From a virus: a DNA stretch of 64,000 nt. This document shows, one piece after another, positions 16,542 to 22,940 of this stretch. The stretch covers positions 124,001-188,000 of IMG/VR virus record IMGVR_UViG_3300035070_002626, one strand, 5' to 3'. A program made the translations under genes and the position numbers. The notes under the pieces are model-generated. The model saw only the letters and a program-made list of their open reading frames with translations. It was not told where the DNA came from and ran no database searches. Each line of letters begins with the position of its first letter. The first letter of the stretch is position 1.

Positions 16542-16769
16542 ATGACCGAGCAAGACGTATTTTTTAACACATTTGATGAGATGTGGACCGAGAAGGAAAT
16601 ACAACATGTTTATGCAGAAAATCTCAACGAACAGTTGGAAACTCTTGAACTAAATTGTATTGAAACTGCACTGCAAGCACACAACGGTAATCGCACAAAA
16701 GCGGCCCAGTTGTTAAACATAGGCCGCACTTGTCTGCTTGCTAAAATGAAAAAATATAATCTAGTCTAA
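16542..16769 (+). CDS. Fis-type helix-turn-helix regulator
   Basis: A 75-residue protein whose C-terminal half (42-73) matches the Fis/NtrC C-terminal DNA-binding domain: ETALQAHNGNRTKAAQLLNIGRTCLLAKMKKYNL. That comprises helix, GNRTKAA turn helix, LLNIGR and recognition helix. The N-terminus is acidic and probably dimerising. It diverges from the curli operon with about 110 bp between, so control of that promoter or of late genes is plausible. There is no Shine-Dalgarno. It converges on the phosphoesterase gene with a 9-nt overlap. Confidence 0.8.
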   Translation: MTEQDVFFNTFDEMWTEKEIQHVYAENLNEQLETLELNCIETALQAHNGNRTKAAQLLNIGRTCLLAKMKKYNLV

Positions 16770-17288
16770 ATGTTTCATTAATTCGTCAATGTTAACTGGT
16801 GTATAGTCAGTATGTTCTACGCACACACACCTATATGGCCCTTCCGGGCTTGGATTACTATGAATATGCCCGTGTATATTAAGTATAGACTGTTTGCTAA
16901 ATCTACTCTTTTGGGCTATTGTATCAGGATGCTGCGAAGTGTGCGATAGTAACAACTTAGGAAAGTTTACTTCCCACATCATAATATGTTCAAAATACGG
17001 TAAAAGAGTTTTAGGGTTGTCTCGATTGCCAATGACTAGACGTTTCTTTCCAGGTAACTTAGCAAAGTTAGCAGCTAGCCATTCAGACTGATTTTCGCCG
17101 CACACTACATCTCCCAGGTGGTATACAATGTCGTCGACTTTGACAGTATCGGCCCAGTTGTCCAACATTGCTTCGTTCATCTGCTTTACTGAATCAAAAG
17201 ACCTTATCAACGAACCAGAGGCATCAAAAAATCCTAGAAGAGGTTCGTCGTTAAAATGTGTATCACTGATTACCCATGTATCGGACAT
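16761..17288 (-). CDS. Calcineurin-like metallophosphoesterase
   Basis: The 175-residue protein has the full metallophosphoesterase set: DTH (Asp9, His11), GD (Asp60), GNRD (Asn88), His116 in LSHT and GHIH (140-143). Such phage enzymes hydrolyse phosphodiesters or phosphomonoesters; a 2',3'-cAMP or nucleotide substrate is possible. It is near the short end of the family. It ends against the Fis-like gene and is preceded by the tRNA pair on the same strand. Confidence 0.85.
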   Translation of the reverse strand: MSDTWVISDTHFNDEPLLGFFDASGSLIRSFDSVKQMNEAMLDNWADTVKVDDIVYHLGDVVCGENQSEWLAANFAKLPGKKRLVIGNRDNPKTLLPYFEHIMMWEVNFPKLLLSHTSQHPDTIAQKSRFSKQSILNIHGHIHSNPSPEGPYRCVCVEHTDYTPVNIDELMKHLD

Positions 17289-17307
17289 ATAGCTTACTTT
17301 TCTAATT

Positions 17308-17391
17308 TGGTACTCGCACCCGGACTCGAACCGGGACGCCCTACGGCCACAGATTTTAAGTCTGTTATGTCTACCATTCCATCATGCGAGC
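17308..17391 (-). tRNA. tRNA-Leu (UAA), CCA encoded
   Basis: 84 nt on the minus strand. The 5' GCTCGCA pairs with TGCGAGT, there is a variable arm, the T-loop region reads GGTTCGAGTCC, and the anticodon loop CTTAAAA gives UAA. The CCA end is encoded. It lies 2 bp downstream of the CAU tRNA. Confidence 0.93.
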
Positions 17392-17393
17392 GT

Positions 17394-17470
17394 TGGTGCT
17401 CCCGGTAGGACTCGAACCTACGACCGACCCGTTATGAGCGGGGCGCTCTAACCAACTGAGCTACAGGAGC
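17394..17470 (-). tRNA. tRNA with CAU anticodon (probably elongator Met)
   Basis: 77 nt with acceptor GCTCCTG pairing CGGGAGC (one wobble), D-arm GTAGCTCAGTTGGTTAGAGC, anticodon loop CTCATAA (CAU), T-arm GTAGGTTCGAGTCCTAC and an encoded CCA. It lacks initiator features. The D-arm resembles elongator tRNA-Met, but an Ile tRNA with lysidine cannot be excluded. Confidence 0.9.
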
Positions 17471-17481
17471 GGTAATGTTTT

Positions 17482-17616
17482 TTATCGATAATCTTTGATG
17501 TTGTAGGCGTCTTTATATGCACGATCCATATCTTTGCCTCCATGATTATAACCAACAATATAACCGATAATAACACCGCAGATTGCAATGCACAATGAGA
17601 TCATAATAACTTCCAT
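17482..17616 (-). CDS. Small membrane peptide (44 aa)
   Basis: ATG at 17616 follows the upstream stop by 3 nt, with GGAGG (inside the upstream coding end) as ribosome site. The product has one hydrophobic helix (EVIMISLCIAICGVIIGYIV, residues 2-21) and a polar charged tail (GGKDMDRAYKDAY). It is translationally coupled to the 88-aa gene. Function unknown. Confidence 0.6.
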   Translation of the reverse strand: MEVIMISLCIAICGVIIGYIVGYNHGGKDMDRAYKDAYNIKDYR

Positions 17617-17619
17617 GGC

Positions 17620-17886
17620 TTAAGCCTCCATTCCGTCAAACATTTCGTATTCACGTTCACTTGCTGCTTCTTCGCTGCGTTGAGCAATCATGTTTCCTAC
17701 GATTTCGTCAAACGCTTCGTAAAACAATTCTTCGCTTGCAAAATCGCCACGGCATGCAGTGTACGCATCAGCATCAACAAAGTTCCAATTGATGCTGTAA
17801 TCTTCATTGAGATTTTCGGCACGATCTGCTACAGCTTCGACTACATTACGGAGTGTGATATAATTTTGCATGTTGTACACTTTCAT
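17620..17886 (-). CDS. Acidic hypothetical protein (88 aa)
   Basis: A small acidic protein (MKVYNMQNYITLRNVVEAVADRA...) lacking known motifs. It resembles small early-region unknowns of T4-like marine phages. It is the first gene behind a strong early-type promoter (17906-17934) and heads the path that leads through the 44-aa membrane peptide to the two tRNAs. Confidence 0.65.
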   Translation of the reverse strand: MKVYNMQNYITLRNVVEAVADRAENLNEDYSINWNFVDADAYTACRGDFASEELFYEAFDEIVGNMIAQRSEEAASEREYEMFDGMEA

Positions 17887-17905
17887 TGTTGCTTTCTATA
17901 CATAC

Positions 17906-17934
17906 TTTATAGCATATACAAATATAATTGTCAA
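17906..17934 (-). promoter_or_regulatory. Sigma-70-like early promoter with extended -10
   Basis: TTGACA (17934-17929), 17-bp spacer ending TATGC, TATAAA (17911-17906). It starts the 88-aa gene and, by position, probably the tRNA transcript. Confidence 0.75.
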
Positions 17935-17957
17935 CCGGAATATGTGTTTTATTCAAT

Positions 17958-18089
17958 TTATTTTTTTGTAAGTTCTACAAATCTATCTGCAATTTCACGC
18001 ATTTGTTTTGCATTCAAGTTTGCTGTACCCATCGATTCTACAGTACGAGCAATATCGTGTAATTTAATTGCAATTTCGCTGTCCGTCAT
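17958..18089 (-). CDS. Small helical hypothetical protein (43 aa)
   Basis: ATG at 18089 overlaps the 3' end of the preceding gene, and the frame ends TAA at 17958. The product (MTDSEIAIKLHDIARTVES...) is predicted helical and soluble, with alternating hydrophobic positions. No family is recognised. It is probably coupled to the 93-aa gene upstream. Confidence 0.6.
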   Translation of the reverse strand: MTDSEIAIKLHDIARTVESMGTANLNAKQMREIADRFVELTKK

Positions 18090-18090
18090 G

Positions 18091-18372
18091 CTACTTTTTC
18101 TTTTCTAATTTTTTAATACGTGTTTCTAGTTCGTCTATCTTTTTAGTTACATGTGGATACTTTTTACGCCATGCATCTTCGGGTTGTTGCAACCAAGTCC
18201 ATCCCCAACGGTGCACCAAATAATTTAATGTACGATTAAACCAACTGTATGCCCATAATCCAAGACGAGTGCCTTGGAAGTATGCTAAAAATGCAGCTCC
18301 AAATAAACTCCCTGCAAGTGCAGTGTAAATCCATAGCCTGTCGCTGGCCATTCTTTCTAACATTTCCCACAT
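18091..18372 (-). CDS. Membrane-anchored coiled-coil protein (93 aa)
   Basis: The N-terminal half has one or two hydrophobic stretches (RLWIYTALAGSLFGAAFLAYF, about 12-32). A tryptophan-rich segment and a strongly charged C-terminal coiled coil (KKIDELETRIKKLEKKK, 76-93) follow. This fits a small inner-membrane accessory protein. No known family. It starts 9 bp after the 115-aa gene. Confidence 0.6.
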   Translation of the reverse strand: MWEMLERMASDRLWIYTALAGSLFGAAFLAYFQGTRLGLWAYSWFNRTLNYLVHRWGWTWLQQPEDAWRKKYPHVTKKIDELETRIKKLEKKK

Positions 18373-18381
18373 TATAATTTC

Positions 18382-18729
18382 CTACTTGTAAACCACAGGG
18401 TCCCAGTCAGATACATCTGTGTCTTTGTATTTAACAATTCTGTCTAACATTACATCATAAAAACTATCCAACTGTTTGCCCCATTTACCTTTAAGGTGCT
18501 CGAGTGCTTGTTCACAAAAATTAAAGTCAGGCTTTTTGTAATTTTCAACTAGTTTGGTGTGTAAATTTGTCACACGTTCTAATTCTGCAATCTCAGTAAC
18601 CGGAATGTCTTCTATTACGCAATATGCAGTTACAACTGGTGAATCGCCTATTTTCATATCGTCAAGTGGTAAAATTGTATATTTGCTTTTCATATTGGTT
18701 GCAATTTCGTCGCCGAAAATAATGTGCAT
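18382..18729 (-). CDS. Conserved phage hypothetical protein (115 aa)
   Basis: Starts at the ATG at 18729 with AGGAGACACC upstream; the longer frame lacks a ribosome site. The protein (MHIIFGDEIATNMKSKYTIL...) resembles a conserved unknown protein of T4-like cyanophages. No motifs or membrane segments are visible. Confidence 0.65.
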   Translation of the reverse strand: MHIIFGDEIATNMKSKYTILPLDDMKIGDSPVVTAYCVIEDIPVTEIAELERVTNLHTKLVENYKKPDFNFCEQALEHLKGKWGKQLDSFYDVMLDRIVKYKDTDVSDWDPVVYK

Positions 18730-18758
18730 TGGTGTCTCCTTGTGTAAGTAATTATGCA

Positions 18759-19553
18759 ATGAAAATACACTTTGATTTAATTTCTGATCTTCACGTAGAT
18801 ACGTGGGAAGAACCGTTTAGTTGGGAAGGCAAAGCTACTAGCTTGTATGCTGTAGTTGCCGGTGATATTAGTAGAGAGCGCAGTGACATTAGACCTGTGC
18901 TCAAAGAGCTATCATCTCATTATAAACTTGTCATATTCGTCGACGGCAATGATGAACATAGATGGGAGTTAGAAAACCTAGGACAAAGTTACGAATCTCT
19001 ACGCCATGAAGTTGCTGGCATTGGTAATGTTGTTTGGTTGCAAGATAATTCTGTAGTAGTCGATGGTGTTGCATTTGTAGGCGTTAATGGCTGGACAGGT
19101 TTTGATTTTGATTGCGACCTTTCTTATCAAGACAGTAAACGCTGGTTAGAAGAAAGATACGGTGTTAGTATGTATGCTGGGCAACAAATCGAAGCACTAT
19201 CATTAAGTGATGCTGGATTCTTATGCAAAACAGTTAGTAAACTACAGACACACCACGATGTTAGAAAAATAGTATTAATTACACATTATGTACCCAATGT
19301 GCGGTTAATCGAACACGATGTTGAGCTAGAAGGTACTCATGCATTAAACTGCACTGGTAATAGCATGTTATCTCGTTGCCTTGACGAAGACCATGAAAAT
19401 AAAGTTCATACATGGTGTTTTGGACATTATCACAGTGATGTTGATACAACCATTGATAACATAAGATATGTAAATAATTGCAGAGGAAGCAATGGCACCA
19501 ATTGGTGCAAAGCCGTGTACTATCCCAAACGCATCGAAATTGATATCAGTTAG
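18759..19553 (+). CDS. Metallophosphoesterase
   Basis: The 264-residue protein shows the phosphoesterase signatures: SDLH (Asp10, His12), AGDIS, DGNDEH, ITHYVP and FGHYHSD. ATG at 18759 is chosen because the protein then starts MKIHFDLISDLH, as in relatives; a GTG 30 nt upstream is possible. No Shine-Dalgarno is visible. Unlike its neighbours it is on the plus strand. The substrate is unknown; it is not closely similar to the 16761 phosphoesterase. Confidence 0.8.
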   Translation: MKIHFDLISDLHVDTWEEPFSWEGKATSLYAVVAGDISRERSDIRPVLKELSSHYKLVIFVDGNDEHRWELENLGQSYESLRHEVAGIGNVVWLQDNSVVVDGVAFVGVNGWTGFDFDCDLSYQDSKRWLEERYGVSMYAGQQIEALSLSDAGFLCKTVSKLQTHHDVRKIVLITHYVPNVRLIEHDVELEGTHALNCTGNSMLSRCLDEDHENKVHTWCFGHYHSDVDTTIDNIRYVNNCRGSNGTNWCKAVYYPKRIEIDIS

Positions 19554-19554
19554 A

Positions 19555-19860
19555 TTAACTTTCGGGCTCGATTTTAACTTGCAACGGATATCCATTAGCA
19601 CGGGCAAGTAGAGTAACTTCAATTCCTTTTTGTTCAGCCATTTCGTACGGCATAACTGCTACCACAGCTGATCCCGTTTCGTGCACGTTGAGTGTTAAAT
19701 TTTCCGCAGTTGCTTCGGTATAATTGAAAATATCAACTAGTGTGTGGATAACAAACTCATGTGAAGTTTGGTTGTCGTTAATGTAGATCAACTTAAACAA
19801 CGTTGGTTCTTTAAGAAAAATGTTTGTTTGCACTTTATTTTTTGTTTCGGTTTGGCTCAT
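19555..19860 (-). CDS. clpS: ClpS-like N-degron adaptor
   Basis: The 101-residue protein aligns with ClpS throughout: KLIYINDNQTSHEFVIHTLVDIF, then LNVHETGSAVVAV, then YPLQVKIEPE. The N-end-rule pocket residues Asn28, Asp29 and His60 are retained. The gatekeeper Met of E. coli ClpS (in TPMEFV) is His34 (TSHEFV), which could change degron choice. ClpS delivers N-degron substrates to ClpAP. ATG at 19860 is chosen; a long leader carrying a 10-bp hairpin lies upstream. It is next to Hsp20 and near ClpX, forming a protein quality-control group. Confidence 0.9.
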   Translation of the reverse strand: MSQTETKNKVQTNIFLKEPTLFKLIYINDNQTSHEFVIHTLVDIFNYTEATAENLTLNVHETGSAVVAVMPYEMAEQKGIEVTLLARANGYPLQVKIEPES

Positions 19861-19883
19861 AACAATCCTTATTCTTTTATAGT

Positions 19884-19912
19884 GTATGCAGAGCAATAGC
19901 CACTCTGCATAC
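19884..19912 (-). promoter_or_regulatory. Perfect 10-bp hairpin between hsp20 and clpS
   Basis: GTATGCAGAG and CTCTGCATAC flank a 9-nt loop. It lacks a T-run on either side, and the motif TATAAAAATA lies just upstream on the minus strand. It may be a 5' stabilising structure, a processing site or a weak terminator of hsp20. Confidence 0.5.
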
Positions 19913-19937
19913 TATTTTTATATACTTATCTTAGGAG

Positions 19938-20381
19938 TTAGGTTTCAACTGTTATGTCGATAACTTTTGGCTTCATTACTTCTGGAATAAGTCGCTCAAG
20001 GTCAATCTTGAGAATTCCATCTTTCAATGTTGCTGCTTTAACTTCTACGTAGTCTGCTAAGTTGAATGTGCGTACAAAAGGTCTAGTACTAATGCCCTTG
20101 TGCAGGAATTCACACTCATCGTCAGAATCTGTTTTTCCTGTAACTGTTAGTACCCCTTCTTTCAGCTCAACATTGATGTCCGCCATTTGAAAACCAGCTA
20201 CTGCCAGTCTGATGCGATAAGTTTCTTCTCCTGTGCGAAGAATATCATATGGGGGATAATTTTGCACAGCACCATTGGCTGTTGCTCTGTCAATGTTGTT
20301 AGTGATACGATCAAAAAGTTGATCAAATCCAACTGCGTTGCGATAAAATGGGGTGAGGTCTAGTGAGGTAAGTCTTGTCAT
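19938..20381 (-). CDS. Hsp20 small heat-shock protein (IbpA-like)
   Basis: A 147-residue alpha-crystallin-domain chaperone. The N-terminus RLTSLDLTPFYRNAVGFDQLFDRI is IbpA/HspH-like. The core YRIRLAVAGFQMADINVELKEGVLTVTGKT is the alpha-crystallin domain, and GILKIDLERLIPE supplies the C-terminal IxI/V-type anchoring region. Small Hsps hold unfolding proteins. T4-like marine phages commonly carry one. It is preceded by a perfect late motif and a 5' hairpin. Confidence 0.93.
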   Translation of the reverse strand: MTRLTSLDLTPFYRNAVGFDQLFDRITNNIDRATANGAVQNYPPYDILRTGEETYRIRLAVAGFQMADINVELKEGVLTVTGKTDSDDECEFLHKGISTRPFVRTFNLADYVEVKAATLKDGILKIDLERLIPEVMKPKVIDITVET

Positions 20382-20413
20382 TTTGTTTCTCCTTTATAAA
20401 AGCAAGATTTAAA

Positions 20414-20442
20414 ATTGTAGGTCCTGTTTAGCAACCTACAAT
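20414..20442 (-). promoter_or_regulatory. 5'-terminal hairpin of the hsp20 leader
   Basis: A 9-bp perfect inverted repeat (ATTGTAGGT / ACCTACAAT, 11-nt loop). T4 geometry from the adjacent TATAAATA puts transcription start inside the first arm, leaving a 6-bp stem at the very 5' end of the message. Confidence 0.5.
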
Positions 20443-20444
20443 AT

Positions 20445-20452
20445 TATTTATA
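20445..20452 (-). promoter_or_regulatory. T4 late promoter TATAAATA for hsp20
   Basis: Perfect match on the minus strand, about 60-70 nt upstream of the hsp20 ATG, which has an AGGAG site. Confidence 0.7.
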
Positions 20453-20484
20453 CACGATACAACCAACAATGTCAATATATCAAT

Positions 20485-22872
20485 TTACCATTTAATGCTA
20501 TATGATACTTCGGCTACGTTATTGCCTGTTTGGCTCATTGCTGCACCTAGTGTTATGTCGCCATTGTTGTATGCAGTAGTGTATTCAATTCTAGCATATG
20601 CATTTATATCTGATGGCATACCAAATTGTTGCTGTGTGTACTGTGTTGTTCCGTTGCTGTCAATACTAGTAGGAATACTTGTGCTAACGTTACCGCTGAG
20701 TGCAACTGGGTGTATACCTGCAAACGCTTGTAACCCACCGTCAGTATAGCTTGCTTCGGCCCACACTCCTGTTTGTGTCGAAACATTTGTAACCAATCCA
20801 GGTGTGATGTCTGTGCTCACATGCATTACGCTACCTGTGAATGCAAACTTGTCTTTAGCATAACTTGCAACGTTGTCGATAACTGTGCTACTCTTAACAT
20901 CGCCCCAAACCCCATTAAAATCTAACCAAGGATTGTTTTTCATATTTGTTGCATAGACACTGTAATCAAAGTTACCTACACTATACATACTATGCCCAAG
21001 TGATATTTCATTGGAATCAAGATTGAATCTAATTGTTGTATCGCTGTTTCCAAACGATACACTGCCATTATTTTGTAATGTGTTGTACATTGTGGTATTA
21101 CTGTTTACTGTAGATTGACTTAGATCAACTGTATAGCCTCGACCAATGGTGTCAGTTGCTACGCCGGATACTTCGCCAATGTTTAGTCCAGTGATGTTGC
21201 CACTTAGTGACGATCCGTTTAGTGACAATCCTCCCAATGGATTAAATGCCGATTTGATGTCGATGATATTGCCGCCTGCATATGTTGTGCCACTGGCTAT
21301 TAGTGCTTGTGTTGCATCGGCATCACTTAAATAATTCCACTCATCTTGCAACATGCTTTTAGCTGTGCCTGCTGCAATGGTTGATCCATCTATTTGGCTC
21401 ATAAACACAGCCATTTGTCTATCTGATCCGTTCATAAATGGTATGTATGTTACAAGATAATCATTACCATCGTCGCCTTTAAACACATTAACTGTGTTAC
21501 CACTACTGTTAGCACTACCACCATATGTATTTGTTGAATCAGTGATAAAATTTGTTAATGTGTTCTGATGTGCAGCAACATATTTGTTGTCTGATGTTTT
21601 AATCAAGAACTGATGGCTGTCATTAGCTCCACCAAAGTCTCCGCCAGACACTAGAATATCTTCTTTTCCGTCGCCATTAATATCGAAAAATTTGGGCTGG
21701 TATGTACTGTGACTGTTAGTGTTATATCCACTTAGAATGCTACTCGTAACATCGCTAAAGTCCCCAGTGCCGTTGTTTTGTAAAAACTGTATGTCACTAA
21801 ATTCTCGGAACACATCTGATGAACGAGCAAACACCATAACATCGTCGATGTTATCTTCGTTGAAATCGTAGTTAACTACACGCACCTGGTGATCAGTTCC
21901 AGTTACATTTGAACTTGCTGGCAAGTCTTTAACAAATGTGTATTCTACAACAGCTTCACCCTCTCGCGCATCCCAACCTTGCGGATTAGTAAAATCTACA
22001 CTGTACATCTTGGTTAAATTAGCACTGCTACATCCAGCTACGTTAAGATACGACAATGGGCAAGAAGCATCAGTTATAATGATTTCGTTGTTGCCGCCAT
22101 CTCCTAAGAAATTACCAATAGTTACACCTGAACCACCACTGCGAAGATGTCCGCTGTTATTCCATGGATCTATATATGTAGTAAACCCATCAATTGTATT
22201 GTTAAGAGCAATTGTTGTGTTTGGTCCATAATCTGTCATGATAATATCATCGTATGTGTCGTTGTTCAAGTCGCCGACATCACTATCATGTGACCATATA
22301 CCTACAGTGGGAATTGAAATTTTGGCAAAATTACTACCGTCATTACGAAATACATTTGCTGGACCATACACAACATTGTTATCGGTGCTGTGGCTTACAA
22401 ACATGTCATTTCGGCCTGTCTTAAAAAAGTCTGTAAACTCAATATCAGGCTCAGTGCCTAAGATTATATTATCATCACCGGAAAACCATTGAGATGTTTT
22501 ATCAACCAAACTGCCGTTTTCAAAACTCATTATGTTTATTCGACTGCTCACCCAATTGTTATAATCATTTGTTGCTGTCTGTCTACCAGCAAACACAATA
22601 TCGTCACTAGCTCCGTCTCCATCCAAATCGCTGATGTAGGAGTCGTATACAGAATATACACTAGTAGCACCGCCTGCTAGTGGATCAATGGTTCCTTGGT
22701 ATGTTGGAAGAGCATACAACCAAGCAATTGGACTAGGCGAAGGACTGCCCGGATTACTAGGAGTTGCCCCTGCTTGTGTTGCAGGCTGTCCGCCTCCACC
22801 TCCACCACCACATGCACTAAGAGCAGTGGTTGCTAGCAGGGCTGCTACAAGTTTAGGTCTTGCGTGTTGCAT
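20485..22872 (-). CDS. FG-GAP repeat lipoprotein with probable beta-barrel end
   Basis: A 795-residue protein with a signal peptide and lipobox LSAC (Cys21), followed by a poly-glycine and Ser/Pro linker. It has FG-GAP/VCBS calcium-loop repeats: DLDGDGASDDIVF, DLNNDTYDDIIM, DFNEDNIDDVMVF and DINGDGKEDILV. The last 200 residues alternate in beta pattern and end in YSIKW, an aromatic C-terminus typical of outer-membrane barrels or autotransporters. FG-GAP propellers bind ligands or surfaces. Expression from a sigma-70-type promoter suggests early surface display on the infected host. It is encoded between Hsp20 and ClpX. Confidence 0.8.
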   Translation of the reverse strand: MQHARPKLVAALLATTALSACGGGGGGGQPATQAGATPSNPGSPSPSPIAWLYALPTYQGTIDPLAGGATSVYSVYDSYISDLDGDGASDDIVFAGRQTATNDYNNWVSSRINIMSFENGSLVDKTSQWFSGDDNIILGTEPDIEFTDFFKTGRNDMFVSHSTDNNVVYGPANVFRNDGSNFAKISIPTVGIWSHDSDVGDLNNDTYDDIIMTDYGPNTTIALNNTIDGFTTYIDPWNNSGHLRSGGSGVTIGNFLGDGGNNEIIITDASCPLSYLNVAGCSSANLTKMYSVDFTNPQGWDAREGEAVVEYTFVKDLPASSNVTGTDHQVRVVNYDFNEDNIDDVMVFARSSDVFREFSDIQFLQNNGTGDFSDVTSSILSGYNTNSHSTYQPKFFDINGDGKEDILVSGGDFGGANDSHQFLIKTSDNKYVAAHQNTLTNFITDSTNTYGGSANSSGNTVNVFKGDDGNDYLVTYIPFMNGSDRQMAVFMSQIDGSTIAAGTAKSMLQDEWNYLSDADATQALIASGTTYAGGNIIDIKSAFNPLGGLSLNGSSLSGNITGLNIGEVSGVATDTIGRGYTVDLSQSTVNSNTTMYNTLQNNGSVSFGNSDTTIRFNLDSNEISLGHSMYSVGNFDYSVYATNMKNNPWLDFNGVWGDVKSSTVIDNVASYAKDKFAFTGSVMHVSTDITPGLVTNVSTQTGVWAEASYTDGGLQAFAGIHPVALSGNVSTSIPTSIDSNGTTQYTQQQFGMPSDINAYARIEYTTAYNNGDITLGAAMSQTGNNVAEVSYSIKW

Positions 22873-22899
22873 TAATGTCTCTCCTTAACTATTACATTA

Positions 22900-22927
22900 A
22901 GTATAACATCTCGTGCAGCAAAGTCAA
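22900..22927 (-). promoter_or_regulatory. Sigma-70-like promoter for the FG-GAP lipoprotein
   Basis: TTGACT (22927-22922), 16-bp spacer ending ATGT (TGn extended -10), TATACT (22905-22900). Confidence 0.7.
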
Positions 22928-22940
22928 CCGTTTTCTAGTG

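Noticed and set aside
17394-17470. Initiator tRNA-fMet or tRNA-Ile (lysidine)
   Set aside because: Initiator features are absent. Ile cannot be excluded, so it is reported as CAU tRNA with Met favoured.
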